A stretch of 64,000 nt of DNA. Origin: Legionella_C sp963803545. Lineage in GTDB: Bacteria; Pseudomonadota; Gammaproteobacteria; Legionellales; Legionellaceae. The stretch is from positions 186,001 to 250,000 of the forward strand of contig CAWDMX010000001.1 of NCBI GenBank assembly GCA_963803545.1, in the 5' to 3' direction. The notes beneath the pieces were generated by a model. That model did no database searches. It saw only the letters and a program-made list of their open reading frames with translations, and had not been told where the DNA came from. Positions 8,660 through 18,244 of the stretch are shown here, in pieces. The number at the start of each line of letters is the position of its first letter. Positions within the stretch are counted from its first letter, which is position 1. The position numbers were made by a program, and so were the translations under genes.

Positions 8660-10630
8660 ATGTTACATCGACCCTATTTAAAAAATTTTCTACATAAATC
8701 AAACCTATATATGGATATTTCAGCGGTACCTCTTGCTCTTAATAGTGCTGATATCCTTAACGCTCTTGGACCTTTTCGAGCTCAAGAAGCACCCTCAGAA
8801 CAAGACTTATATGAAATTATTAGCGAAAATAAACGCGTGCTAATGTTGTCTAAAATTAACAACAGCTACCTTGCGGAGCTTTATTCACAAGCCACCTTTA
8901 GTACTATTACCCAACGCCAGGTGGAAGGGTGCAATCGATGCTTATCTAAAATTTATGCCCAGGCAAAAGTTCTGCGCGATGAATACGCGGAAGATTTCCA
9001 AAGAGCCGAAGCAACTAAACGCATACAACAGATAATAGCTCATGAATTTCCTAAAGGTTTTGAGCCTGTGACGTTTTTACAGAATGCATCTGATGAAAAT
9101 TTTAATCAAGATGAGTTCTTCAACGCCATTCAAAATCAACAGCACTCATTGCGAATTGCCGATTTTCGTCTGCCTCTTAATTTGGAGGCTGATACAACAT
9201 CCGATGCTACCCTGGCGTTGCAGCAAAAACTCTTAGCCGCGCTTAAAGAAAGTCTAAACTATGACGGCTTCATAAACGCTATTAAAGATGACCTGTTGCC
9301 TGAGTTAAATCACTTATTGCCCGAAGAGTTTAAGCTTCAATTCACCGAAGCCCATTATAACGAGTACAAGCAAACGCGCAATCTTGGGTTTATTCGAAAA
9401 CAGATTGCGCGTTTGCATACGGATTTTGAAACCTTGGAGAAGGCTTTATCACAGCATAAAAAATCGCTTACCGTTTTAACAGCCCCTTCTTTTGGTTCGT
9501 TTTTAGAACAGGGCTATAATGCAACGGCTCAGGAGGCTGCGAATAAAACCTTGCCCGAACTCGAGCAGTTGAATACGAACATCGCGTCATCTTTGGACTA
9601 TCTTACCTCCTATCAACGGCACCTTAAAGACCTCAACAACGGTCTTTCAGATTTAGAAGGCAGGCACTCGGCCACGGCCAACGCTGCAAAAATACACGCT
9701 CTTCAAGCGGCCATCAAAGCAAAAATGACTCAGGTAGAGGGTGTTCTGCAACAGTATTCCCAGCTTAAAGAGAAAATTAGCACAACTATCCACCAATGTA
9801 ATGCGGTGACTGAAGGTCGTGAGCAGACCTATTTGTATAAGCTAGGCGCTAATAACACCGCCAATTTCACTATTAGCTATCGCGACTCGATTGATGATGA
9901 AGAAGAAGAGGTGGAGGACGCTGAGCTTGGGGTGGGTACGCGGGAAGCAATACAGCCCTTGAGACAGCCGACTAACTTTGTTGCGCTCAAACGCCATGAT
10001 CAAGAACGTGGTGAAGAACGTGATCAAGAACTGTTGAGTACCGAGGTTACCGTTACGATTAATCCGACGGGAAACCCTTATGGCTACAAAGAAGGACCGC
10101 ATCAAACCACACTTCGTGTTAGTCGCCAGAATGAGCGCCAATCGAAAATTGATATCGATAATTTTCCAAAAGCCGCAGATGCGCGCGGTTTAACAAGTCT
10201 TATCACTATCTATCAATACATCGCTAGTTTGAAAAGTAACGAGGTGGAAGCCATCCCTTTATTTGGCAAAAATCCTGAGGAAGTAAGGTACTTGTACAAT
10301 GCTTGCGCCTATATTGCTAACAACGATCCTAATGTGCAAATCAATCTAAAAGGTGTAACCATTAATTGCCCTAATTTTCCCGAGGCATACCGAAAAACAA
10401 GCACTTTCGGACGGTCTAATGCCTTTCATCGAGAAGGATTTACCAACAATCCTTTGGTTAAAGAATTTATGCAGAGTGCAAAGAGCGTATCCGCGGCTAA
10501 AAATGTTAATTCTTCAACCATAAAAGAGCAGCTAGCGGCTTTGAAGGCTCTCAGTACGCATACGACAAAGGCTGCCGCGGCCGTTGAAGGCCATGATATT
10601 GACAGTTTGTCTTTTAAGAAGGGAGGATAA
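8660..10630 (+). CDS. orphan coiled-coil protein behind a PmrA box; candidate type IV effector
   Basis: I do not recognise a family. The 656-residue protein has no signal peptide or membrane segment and is rich in charged and amphipathic helices. Residues about 240-395 look like extended coiled coil. An acidic run DDEEEEVEDAE lies near residue 412. The C-terminal third (about 490-610) looks like a compact mixed domain, and the tail ends DSLSFKKGG. The ATG at 8660 has GAGG 8 nt upstream; an in-frame ATG at 8711 is an alternative. The upstream PmrA box and the long orphan coiled-coil architecture are typical of Dot/Icm substrates in Legionella and Coxiella. Translocation is an inference, because no secretion-system genes lie in this window. 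Confidence 0.75.
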   Translation: MLHRPYLKNFLHKSNLYMDISAVPLALNSADILNALGPFRAQEAPSEQDLYEIISENKRVLMLSKINNSYLAELYSQATFSTITQRQVEGCNRCLSKIYAQAKVLRDEYAEDFQRAEATKRIQQIIAHEFPKGFEPVTFLQNASDENFNQDEFFNAIQNQQHSLRIADFRLPLNLEADTTSDATLALQQKLLAALKESLNYDGFINAIKDDLLPELNHLLPEEFKLQFTEAHYNEYKQTRNLGFIRKQIARLHTDFETLEKALSQHKKSLTVLTAPSFGSFLEQGYNATAQEAANKTLPELEQLNTNIASSLDYLTSYQRHLKDLNNGLSDLEGRHSATANAAKIHALQAAIKAKMTQVEGVLQQYSQLKEKISTTIHQCNAVTEGREQTYLYKLGANNTANFTISYRDSIDDEEEEVEDAELGVGTREAIQPLRQPTNFVALKRHDQERGEERDQELLSTEVTVTINPTGNPYGYKEGPHQTTLRVSRQNERQSKIDIDNFPKAADARGLTSLITIYQYIASLKSNEVEAIPLFGKNPEEVRYLYNACAYIANNDPNVQINLKGVTINCPNFPEAYRKTSTFGRSNAFHREGFTNNPLVKEFMQSAKSVSAAKNVNSSTIKEQLAALKALSTHTTKAAAAVEGHDIDSLSFKKGG

Positions 10631-10791
10631 GCGCCCCATACACTACAATTTTCGGCAATTGTGCGCCCGGTTGCGCCCGTTGCCGCACGCTTAGCTTGCG
10701 CGCGACGCCATTGCACCGAATTTTTAGTACTAGCTTTTAGGGCACCTGGTCGATATATTTAATCCTTTGCTAAAACAGATTAAGGAAAAGA
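10631..10791. other. GC-rich spacer before murI
   Basis: The first 100 bases are clearly more GC-rich than the surroundings. They contain CGGCAA (10653-10658) pairing with TTGCCG (10680-10685) and a direct repeat TGCGCCCG at 10662 and 10672. There is no T-run. It may end the upstream transcript, but this is not clear. Confidence 0.35.
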
Positions 10792-11598
10792 ATGGACCGC
10801 AGCAGCGCAATTGGCGTTTTTGATTCTGGAATGGGTGGCTTAACCGTATTACGCGCCTTGCATCGCATGCTACCTACGGAGTCCTTCATTTATCTGGGCG
10901 ATACGGCGCGACTTCCATACGGAACCAAAAGTCTGGAAACGGTTCAGCATTACGCCGAACAAATGGCGCGAATTTTAGTAGAGCATCGGGTAAAAGCTAT
11001 TGTTATTGCGTGCAATACCGCAACAACTGCCGCTTTAAGTTATTTGCAAACCTTACTACCGGATATTGTTGTGATGGGTGTTGTCATTCCGGGAGCTGAA
11101 GCGGCTATCAGCGCTACCCGCAACCAACGGATAGCGGTCTTGGCAACCGAAACAACTATTGCTTCACAAGCCTACCAATTAATAATTAACAACCAATTAC
11201 CGAATTCTCATGTATCAACCCGCTCGTGCAGCCTTCTCGTTGCCTTAGCGGAAGAGGGAATGGTGGATAATGCTATCACGCGCTTAACACTCGCGCATTA
11301 TTTAAGCGATTTGAAAGACGAGGATACTTTGTTGTTGGGGTGTACGCATTTTCCTGTTTTTACCTCTTTATTGGAGTCGCTGGTGCCCCCGTCCATGACT
11401 ATTGTGGACTCGGCTCAAGCCACGGCCAGTCAACTAAGACGGTTGCTATTAGCAAACAATTTACTTACTAACGCCGATAAACCACGGGATACTCGCTACT
11501 TGGTAACCGATTCTGTCACCCGTTTTCAAAAAGTTGGCGCTACTTTTTTAGGCAAAAGTTTGGCTTCCACAACCATTACCCTGGTGGATGGCTTTTAA
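10792..11598 (+). CDS. murI: glutamate racemase
   Basis: MurI interconverts L- and D-glutamate to supply D-Glu for peptidoglycan in the cytoplasm. At 268 residues it has the family length. The N-terminal FDSGMGGLTVL is followed by the two catalytic cysteine motifs, ACNTATT (residue about 78) and LGCTHFP (about 183). The start at 10792 is preceded by AAGGA 5-6 nt upstream. It stands alone on the plus strand, convergent with the small membrane protein that follows, with only 16 nt between the two stops. Confidence 0.97.
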   Translation: MDRSSAIGVFDSGMGGLTVLRALHRMLPTESFIYLGDTARLPYGTKSLETVQHYAEQMARILVEHRVKAIVIACNTATTAALSYLQTLLPDIVVMGVVIPGAEAAISATRNQRIAVLATETTIASQAYQLIINNQLPNSHVSTRSCSLLVALAEEGMVDNAITRLTLAHYLSDLKDEDTLLLGCTHFPVFTSLLESLVPPSMTIVDSAQATASQLRRLLLANNLLTNADKPRDTRYLVTDSVTRFQKVGATFLGKSLASTTITLVDGF

Positions 11599-11614
11599 AT
11601 GGATGGGCCGCGTC

Positions 11615-12037
11615 TTACTGCAGGGATAAATCACTGATAAGAATAAGCGTTGCAAAAATCCATACAAATACATTTAGTTTTCCTATAAAACCGATTCGAT
11701 GAAAAGGGTTGTACTTATTCCATAGATATCCGAGCGCGCTAATAATCGTTGGTAACGCGACTAAAATTAGCGTGCTTGCGAAAAAGTGTCCAACACGTGG
11801 GTTGGGAAAATAGCGGGATAAGGCCAGGGAGGCCTGTAAAATTACAATATGAATGCGGATTACAATTGCATCAATAAAAAAGTCAAACTTCAACCATAAT
11901 GCTGAGGCTAATAGCACTGGCAGCACTAATCGCAGTCCTCTATAGGAAGCTATTTTCTTATAGATGTTGTGCCAATCTTTGGAAAATAAAACGATCACTG
12001 TAATAATGAATAAGCCAAGGGCAAGATTCCCATACAT
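11615..12037 (-). CDS. small inner-membrane protein of unknown function
   Basis: A 140-residue protein with about four hydrophobic segments: near residues 3-20, 38-56 (broken by charged residues), 90-110 and 118-138. I recognise no family. The ATG at 12037 is preferred because AAGGAG lies 9 nt upstream, within the uup stop region. A longer version from 12064 would overlap uup. It is the last gene of spoT-ridA-uup in the same direction, so it is probably co-transcribed with them. Confidence 0.7.
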   Translation of the reverse strand: MYGNLALGLFIITVIVLFSKDWHNIYKKIASYRGLRLVLPVLLASALWLKFDFFIDAIVIRIHIVILQASLALSRYFPNPRVGHFFASTLILVALPTIISALGYLWNKYNPFHRIGFIGKLNVFVWIFATLILISDLSLQ

Positions 12038-12039
12038 GT

Positions 12040-13893
12040 CTAATGCTCCTTCGCTTCTAAGCATTCCCAGCGTTGAAATAAAACGGCTAATTCCGCTTCA
12101 TCGGCCTGTAATTGCTGGGTGTAGTGGCTAATCGAGGCCGTATCCTGCTGGTAAAAATCCGGGTTAGCCATCTCAAGATGTTTTTTAGAAATTGCCTGCT
12201 CTAAGTTCTCAATTTTTTTTGGCAAGTCTTGAAGTTCGCGCAGCTCTTTAAAACTCATCTTTAGGTTGGGTTTATTGTTGACCTGAGCCTTACTTTTGCG
12301 GGCGAGCACCGGCTCTTGCGACTGTTTCCACAGCTTATAATCATCGTAGCCACCCAAATGCTCTTTAAACTGTCCCTCTCCCTCCCACACTAAAACCGAG
12401 GTAACCACCTGATTAATGAAGGCGCGATCGTGGCTTATTAGCAGTAACGTACCGTTAAATTCCATCAGTTTATTTTCAAGCATCTCTAAAGTTTCAATAT
12501 CTAAATCATTAGTGGGCTCATCCATTATCAATAAATTAACCGGTTTGGTAAATAATTTAGCCAGTAACAAGCGGTTACGCTCCCCGCCGGAAAGGGATGA
12601 AACTTTCTGATTAAAGCGCTCAGGGATGAATAAAAAATCACGTAAATAACTTGCTACGTGCATTTTTTTTTCACCAAGGACAACGTAGTCGGCACCATCG
12701 GCGACATTTTTCAGAACGGTTTCGTCTTCATTTAACTGCCGGCGTAGCTGATCAAAATAGGCAACGTCGAGTGCGGTTCCCTGGTGAACACGCCCAGCAT
12801 CGGGTTGAAGCTCTTTTAATAATAAGCGGATCAGTGTCGTTTTCCCACAGCCATTGGGGCCAATAATCCCAAGTTTGTCACCGCGAGTTACTAATAAGGA
12901 AAGATTGCGCACCAGTTGGTTGTTGCCAATAGCATACTGCAAGTCATCAACCTCAAACACCACACGACCCGATTGCGCCGTTTCAATTGCTGTTTTTTTG
13001 ACCTTACCAAGCTGTTCGCGTCGATTGCGATGCTGTTCGCGCAGCGCTTTCAGGGCGCGTACTCGCCCTTCATTACGTGTTCTGCGCGCCTTTACACCGG
13101 TTCGTATCCAAGCTTCTTCATCACTTAAGTGTTTATCAAACAAGGCATTGTGTCGGTCTTCTGTTAAGCGTTTGGCCTCTCGCTTATCCAAGTAAGTTTC
13201 GTAATCACAATTATAGGGGTGCAGTTTACCTCGGTCGATTTCAACAATCCGATTCGCAACTTGACTAAGAAACTGCCTGTCGTGAGTTACAACGACCAAG
13301 CTGCCGGAAAATGTTTTTAAATAAGACTCAAGCCACTCAATCGTATTCACATCTAAATGATTGGTAGGCTCATCGAGTAGCAAGACATCCGGGGCGGCTA
13401 TGAGCGCTGCGGCCAATAAAGCGCGTCTTTTCATGCCTCCGGACAAATCGCTCATCCGCTGACTGGTATCCAAACCAAGACGACCGGCCATTGTTTCAAT
13501 TCGCGGCAAGATGTCCCAAACCTGTAAGTTATCCATTTGTTGATGGCAGCGTGCTAGTGCGTCTACGTCGCTTGTTGTCGATAGCTTTTGAAAACGGATA
13601 AGTACATCGCCTACTTTATCCAGTCCGTGCACTATAAAATGGTACACCGTTTCGTCAGTGGAAACAGGAACCTCTTGGGTCAAACCCGCCACCCGAATAC
13701 CATTTAATTGCGAAATTTGTCCTGAGTCTGGCTGCAGCTGTCCTTGCAATAATTTCATCAATGAAGATTTACCGGCGCCGTTGCGGCCTACTAAGGCAAT
13801 ACGATCGTTTGGCTGAATTTGCCAATCCACATTATCCAGCAAACAATTGCCACCCACGTGCAAAAAAAGACGATTTAAGGTAATAAGGCTCAT
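12040..13893 (-). CDS. uup: ABC-F family ATPase Uup
   Basis: A soluble protein with two ABC domains and no membrane part, so it belongs to the ABC-F ribosome-associated/DNA-repair group. Walker A motifs are GRNGAGKSS and GPNGCGKTT, and signatures are LSGGMKRR and LSGGERNR with DEPTNHLD/DEPTNDLD. The 617-residue length and the C-terminal coiled-coil domain (about 530-617) identify Uup rather than EttA or YheS. Uup is linked to ribosome function and to precise excision of transposons. The start overlaps the ridA stop (ATGA). Confidence 0.93.
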   Translation of the reverse strand: MSLITLNRLFLHVGGNCLLDNVDWQIQPNDRIALVGRNGAGKSSLMKLLQGQLQPDSGQISQLNGIRVAGLTQEVPVSTDETVYHFIVHGLDKVGDVLIRFQKLSTTSDVDALARCHQQMDNLQVWDILPRIETMAGRLGLDTSQRMSDLSGGMKRRALLAAALIAAPDVLLLDEPTNHLDVNTIEWLESYLKTFSGSLVVVTHDRQFLSQVANRIVEIDRGKLHPYNCDYETYLDKREAKRLTEDRHNALFDKHLSDEEAWIRTGVKARRTRNEGRVRALKALREQHRNRREQLGKVKKTAIETAQSGRVVFEVDDLQYAIGNNQLVRNLSLLVTRGDKLGIIGPNGCGKTTLIRLLLKELQPDAGRVHQGTALDVAYFDQLRRQLNEDETVLKNVADGADYVVLGEKKMHVASYLRDFLFIPERFNQKVSSLSGGERNRLLLAKLFTKPVNLLIMDEPTNDLDIETLEMLENKLMEFNGTLLLISHDRAFINQVVTSVLVWEGEGQFKEHLGGYDDYKLWKQSQEPVLARKSKAQVNNKPNLKMSFKELRELQDLPKKIENLEQAISKKHLEMANPDFYQQDTASISHYTQQLQADEAELAVLFQRWECLEAKEH

Positions 13894-14273
13894 TTTTTGG
13901 TAGCAATCATTATAGCATCCATCTCAACACGAGCGCCGCAGGGAAGCGAGGCAACTCCGATCGCCGCACGAGCAGGATAGGGCGCGCTAAAATAGGCCAG
14001 CATGCGCTCGTTTATCAAAGAAAAATGCTTTAAATCCGTAAGGTACACATTTAATTTAACAATATTCGCTAAACTGCCACCGGCGGCGTTGCACACGGCT
14101 CGGAGGTTATCCAAGACCTGGTTTATCTGTTCCTCAATGTTGTCGCTGCAAAGCTTCCCCGTTTCGGGTAACAGTGGAATTTGCCCCGAAAGATAAACCG
14201 TATCACCCGCGCGGATTGCTTGGCTGTATACGCCAATTGCTGCTGGGGCTAAATTAGTTTCAATAACTTCCAT
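13890..14273 (-). CDS. ridA: RidA-family enamine/imine deaminase
   Basis: A 127-residue YjgF/RidA trimeric enzyme that hydrolyses reactive enamine and imine intermediates released by PLP enzymes. The family features are visible: IGVYSQAIRAG near the N-terminus, YLSGQIP, and ARAAIGVASLPCGARVEMD containing the substrate-binding arginine. It overlaps spoT by one base and uup by four. The spoT-ridA neighbourhood is, from memory, common in gammaproteobacteria. Confidence 0.93.
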   Translation of the reverse strand: MEVIETNLAPAAIGVYSQAIRAGDTVYLSGQIPLLPETGKLCSDNIEEQINQVLDNLRAVCNAAGGSLANIVKLNVYLTDLKHFSLINERMLAYFSAPYPARAAIGVASLPCGARVEMDAIMIATKK

Positions 14274-16456
14274 TAGTTTTCCTTACTTTTTCTGTATAAA
14301 CGCAACACCGATTTGTTAGAGCGCAGACGCCGAATTACCCGAGCAAGATGCACACGGTTGTCTACACTTATCGAAAAAGTTATAGCGTTGTGGCGTCCAT
14401 CTCGGGGGTCGAGGCTTATGTTACCGATGTTGGATTGAGCCTCAGCAATTGCGGCCGCAAGCGAGGCGAGTACTCCACGCTCGTTTGCCACATCTACGGT
14501 GATATCTACCCAAAACTCACCGCTAACCCGATCGTCCCAGCGCAGCGCCACTAATTGCTCAAGATTGTTGCGTATTTGTTTAATGTTTTGACAGTCACTG
14601 CAGTGAACTAATATGCCCCGTCCTTGTTGAAAACGGCCGACAATTTGATCCCCGGGAATAGGCTGGCAGCACTCGGCAAACCGAACCACCATCCCTTCTG
14701 TACCTTTTATAACTAAAGGACCGGTTTTTAACTCGTCATCAAAATTTGCATTCCCCGGAGTCACGACTAACCGCTTGGCAATGACCATGGGCATCTGATT
14801 GCCAATGCCAATAGCGTATAACAAATCTTCCAGCACTCTATAATTTAGGTCGCTTAATAAAGCTTGTAGGGATTCTGGTGGAATTTTTGCGTAATCGCAG
14901 GACAGCTCACTAAGCGCTTGCTGTACTAAGCGCTCACCTAATTTAATAGATTCAGCGTGCTGCTGATCTTTTAAATAATGCCGGATATTTGAACGCGCCT
15001 TACCGGTTACTACAAAATGCAGCCACGCCGGATTGGGTTGCGCGCCTGGGGCTGTGATAATTTCAACCGTTTGGCCATTCACCAAGCTAATACTAAGAGG
15101 CACTAACCGACGATTAACTTTGGCCGCAACGCAGCTGTTGCCAACATCCGAATGAACGGTGTAAGCAAAATCAACCGCAGTAGCGTTTTTAGGCAACTCA
15201 AGAATATGCCCTTTAGGGGTAAAAACATAAATTTCGTCAGGAAATAAATCTATTTTTACGTTTTCGATAAACTCCAGAGAGTTGCCCGTACTGCGTTGCA
15301 TTTCTAGAAGACGCTGCACCCACTCGCGGGCGCGCAATTGGGCGTCATTGACCTCTTGACCGGAGGATTTGTATATCCAGTGCGCAGCAACACCGTTATT
15401 CGCGACGTTATCCATGTCTTGCGTTCGAATTTGAACCTCAAGTGGTACGCCAAAGGGCCCGAATAAGGTGGTGTGCAATGATTGATACCCATTCGCTTTT
15501 GGTATGCCTATATAGTCTTTAAATCGTTGTGGCACCGGTTTATAAGTGCGGTGCAACGCCCCCATAACCCGATAGCAGGCGTCAATATCTTCCGTAATAA
15601 CTCGAAAACCAAACACATCGGTAATTTCCGCAAACGATGTTTTTTTAAGGCGCATTTTTCGATAAATACTGTACAGATGTTTTTGTCTGCCAAAAACATT
15701 TTCGTAAGGAATATTAAGGTCTTTAAGCGCGGCTTGTAAATCGCTTTCAATAGTTTGTGTAAGCTCGCGGCGGTTTCCACGCGACCGTTCCACTGCGGAT
15801 TTAATAGCGCGATAGCGCATTGGGTACAAGGCTTGAAAACCCAAGTCTTCTAAGCCTACATAAATTGCGTGCATGCCAAGACGGTTGGCAATGGGGGCGT
15901 ATATTTCTAGGGTTTCAATAGCGATACGTTTTTTCTTACGTCGAGGCATCGAGCCTAAGGTGTGCATATTATGGAACCGATCGGCTAATTTTACGATAAT
16001 TACCCGTATATCTTTAACCATAGCCAAAACCATCTTGCGAAAGTTTTCAGCTTGGGCTTCCGCTCTTGATTCAAATTTAATTTTAGTTAATTTTGTTACC
16101 CCATCCACTAGAGCGGTTACCTCCTCACCGAATTGCTCCGTGAGCTGTTCTTTACTAACAGAGGTATCTTCTACCACGTCATGCAATAAGGTTGCCATAA
16201 TAGTTTCGTGATCCAGACGCATTCGCGCCAGAATCAACGCCGCAGCAACGGGATGAGTAATATACGGCTCGCCGGAGCGACGCATTTGTCCATGATGGGC
16301 TTTTTCGGCTAATACAAAAGCTTGGTAACATTTATCAACCTGATGTTGATCCAGGTATAAACGTAACTCTTCATTTAACTCTTTAAAGTAACCCATAGAG
16401 CACTCCGCCACTACAAGGGATGCCTCAACGTCTGTAGGGGCAGCCAACTGACTCAT
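14273..16456 (-). CDS. spoT: bifunctional (p)ppGpp synthetase/hydrolase SpoT
   Basis: SpoT makes and degrades the alarmone (p)ppGpp in the cytoplasm. At 727 residues it contains the HD hydrolase domain with intact H..HD pattern (THPVAAAL then LLHDVVEDT, residues about 67-95). The synthetase domain follows with FGFRVI and GIPKANGYQSLHTT (about 275-345). The TGS domain (DEIYVFTPKGHI) begins near 410, and a C-terminal ACT domain ends the protein. The intact HD residues favour SpoT over RelA. It follows rpoZ, as in many gammaproteobacteria (gmk-rpoZ-spoT). Confidence 0.96.
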   Translation of the reverse strand: MSQLAAPTDVEASLVVAECSMGYFKELNEELRLYLDQHQVDKCYQAFVLAEKAHHGQMRRSGEPYITHPVAAALILARMRLDHETIMATLLHDVVEDTSVSKEQLTEQFGEEVTALVDGVTKLTKIKFESRAEAQAENFRKMVLAMVKDIRVIIVKLADRFHNMHTLGSMPRRKKKRIAIETLEIYAPIANRLGMHAIYVGLEDLGFQALYPMRYRAIKSAVERSRGNRRELTQTIESDLQAALKDLNIPYENVFGRQKHLYSIYRKMRLKKTSFAEITDVFGFRVITEDIDACYRVMGALHRTYKPVPQRFKDYIGIPKANGYQSLHTTLFGPFGVPLEVQIRTQDMDNVANNGVAAHWIYKSSGQEVNDAQLRAREWVQRLLEMQRSTGNSLEFIENVKIDLFPDEIYVFTPKGHILELPKNATAVDFAYTVHSDVGNSCVAAKVNRRLVPLSISLVNGQTVEIITAPGAQPNPAWLHFVVTGKARSNIRHYLKDQQHAESIKLGERLVQQALSELSCDYAKIPPESLQALLSDLNYRVLEDLLYAIGIGNQMPMVIAKRLVVTPGNANFDDELKTGPLVIKGTEGMVVRFAECCQPIPGDQIVGRFQQGRGILVHCSDCQNIKQIRNNLEQLVALRWDDRVSGEFWVDITVDVANERGVLASLAAAIAEAQSNIGNISLDPRDGRHNAITFSISVDNRVHLARVIRRLRSNKSVLRLYRKSKEN

Positions 16457-16471
16457 AACAAAAAATAAGGG

Positions 16472-16678
16472 TTAGTTGTCGTCCGTTAAAATACTGGCTG
16501 CAATTAAGCCGGCAGCAATTTCGCGTAGAGCCACGACTGTTGGCTTATCATTTTCCCACGCGACTAAAGGTTGTTCGCCTCTGTTGGCGATTTGACGCGC
16601 TCTTTTGGCGGCAACCATCACTAACTCAAAACGATTGTCTACATGCTCCAAACAATCTTCTACCGTTACACGAGCCAT
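16472..16678 (-). CDS. rpoZ: RNA polymerase omega subunit
   Basis: The omega subunit aids RNA polymerase assembly and forms part of a (p)ppGpp site. The 68-residue protein begins MARVTVEDC and includes the conserved NRFELVMVAAKRARQI helix. The ATG at 16678 fits the family start; three more codons are open upstream. It is placed between gmk and spoT on the same strand. Confidence 0.96.
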   Translation of the reverse strand: MARVTVEDCLEHVDNRFELVMVAAKRARQIANRGEQPLVAWENDKPTVVALREIAAGLIAASILTDDN

Positions 16679-16720
16679 ATTCATCAAACCTTATATAAAA
16701 ATTAAACAACTATTTTACTG

Positions 16721-17344
16721 TTATGCAAGCAATAATGATAGCAATTTTGAAATTTTCCTCGCCTGCCGCGATTGTTTTAAGCGATTGGCTAAAATAATAC
16801 TGTTTAATTCGCTCAGCGCTTGCTCAAAACTGTCGTTTACTACTAAATAGTCAAACTCAGAATAATGGGATAGTTCCTGTTGCGCACGCTGCATTCTTCG
16901 TGCAATAACATCGCAATTGTCTTGCGCTCGTTGCTGCAAACGTTCTCGCAAGGCCGCTAGGGAGGGTGGGATGATAAAAATACTAATAGCTTCTGCAAAT
17001 ATATTTTTTATTTGCTGAGAACCCTGCCAATCAATATCTAAAAATACATCGATACCTTGGGCTAGTCGTTGATTAATCTCCGCAACGGAGGTTCCATAAA
17101 AACTATCAAAAACTTGTGCGTATTCAATAAAATCTTGATTGGCAATCATCGTTTGGAATTGGGCTTTATCGATAAAATAATAATCAACTGCTTGCTTTTC
17201 GCCGGGGCGAGGCGCACGAGTGGTATGCGACACGGAAACTTCTAAATTTGGTATTTCGGCAACCAAGCGTTTGACTAAACTCGTTTTTCCACCGCCAGAG
17301 GGTGCGGCAACGATGAATAAATTTCCCAGATAAGTACTATTCAT
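16721..17344 (-). CDS. gmk: guanylate kinase
   Basis: Gmk phosphorylates GMP to GDP. From the ATG at 17344 it has 207 residues, the normal length; the open frame extends upstream but that extension does not resemble the family. The P-loop is APSGGGKTS, the GMP-binding region includes SHTTRAPRPGE and VDYYF, and the lid and C-terminal helices are complete. It heads the gmk-rpoZ-spoT-ridA-uup string and is divergent from rph. Confidence 0.96.
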   Translation of the reverse strand: MNSTYLGNLFIVAAPSGGGKTSLVKRLVAEIPNLEVSVSHTTRAPRPGEKQAVDYYFIDKAQFQTMIANQDFIEYAQVFDSFYGTSVAEINQRLAQGIDVFLDIDWQGSQQIKNIFAEAISIFIIPPSLAALRERLQQRAQDNCDVIARRMQRAQQELSHYSEFDYLVVNDSFEQALSELNSIILANRLKQSRQARKISKLLSLLLA

Positions 17345-17446
17345 TTTTAAACAAATTAGACATTTACAAAAAATAATGTTCGTTAGTGTAATGGAATGGT
17401 TTATTTTGTCTAATGTTTTTTTGTACCTTCCTGTAATAAAAATCAC

Positions 17447-17474
17447 TGTCACAATACAATTTCCAAGCTATAAT
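17447..17474 (+). promoter_or_regulatory. putative rph promoter
   Basis: TATAAT at 17469-17474 with a 4/6 match to the -35 (CTGTCA, 17447-17452) 16 bp upstream, ahead of rph and its AAGGA ribosome site. Confidence 0.45.
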
Positions 17475-17500
17475 GCCTCTTTTTTTTAAGGAATTTACCC

Positions 17501-18208
17501 ATGCGTCCCAGCAATCGTGAAGTTAATCAGTTGCGTGCTATTAAAATTACTCGTCAATTTACAAACCACGCTGAAGGCTCGGTTTTAGTGGAGTTTGGCC
17601 AAACACGTGTTCTGTGTAACGCAACAATTATGGACGGAGTACCTAAATTTATTAAAGGCAAGGGACAAGGTTGGATAACCGCTGAATACGGCATGCTGCC
17701 ACGCGCAACACACACGCGCTGCGATCGCGAAGCAAGTCGCGGAAAACAGGGTGGACGCACCTTAGAGATTCAACGACTCATTGGTCGCTCTTTGCGCGCC
17801 TGCATCGATATGAAACAGCTGGGTGAAAATACAATACTCATCGATTGCGATGTACTTCAAGCCGATGGCGGCACCCGAACGGCGGCAATTACTGGTGCGT
17901 GTGTAGCTATGCACGATGCGCTGACCTGGATGGTTAAACGTGAAAAATTACGTCGAATGCCTAATTTTACCTATGTTGCTGCGGTATCTGCTGGGATATA
18001 TCGAGGTCAAACCGTTCTTGACTTAGACTATGCGGAAGATGTATTAGCCGAAACGGATATGAATATAGTCATGAATGACGCCGGTGAGTTTATTGAAATT
18101 CAAGGAACCGCTGAAGACAAAAGTTTTACGCATCAGCAGTTGCAGTCTATGCTTACGCTTGCAGAAACAGGTATCAAAGAGTTAATTACTCTGCAAAAGC
18201 AACCGTGA
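17501..18208 (+). CDS. rph: ribonuclease PH
   Basis: RNase PH is a phosphate-dependent 3'-5' exonuclease that trims tRNA 3' ends. The 235-residue protein begins MRPSNREVNQLR and carries the conserved GWITAEYGMLPRAT and the phosphate-binding GGRTLEIQRLIGRSLR. The C-terminus is complete, so this is not the truncated form known from some E. coli strains. AAGGA lies 8 nt before the ATG. Confidence 0.97.
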   Translation: MRPSNREVNQLRAIKITRQFTNHAEGSVLVEFGQTRVLCNATIMDGVPKFIKGKGQGWITAEYGMLPRATHTRCDREASRGKQGGRTLEIQRLIGRSLRACIDMKQLGENTILIDCDVLQADGGTRTAAITGACVAMHDALTWMVKREKLRRMPNFTYVAAVSAGIYRGQTVLDLDYAEDVLAETDMNIVMNDAGEFIEIQGTAEDKSFTHQQLQSMLTLAETGIKELITLQKQP

Positions 18209-18244
18209 TTACGGCAGCTTTTGTTACCCCGCTCGTTTTTTTCG

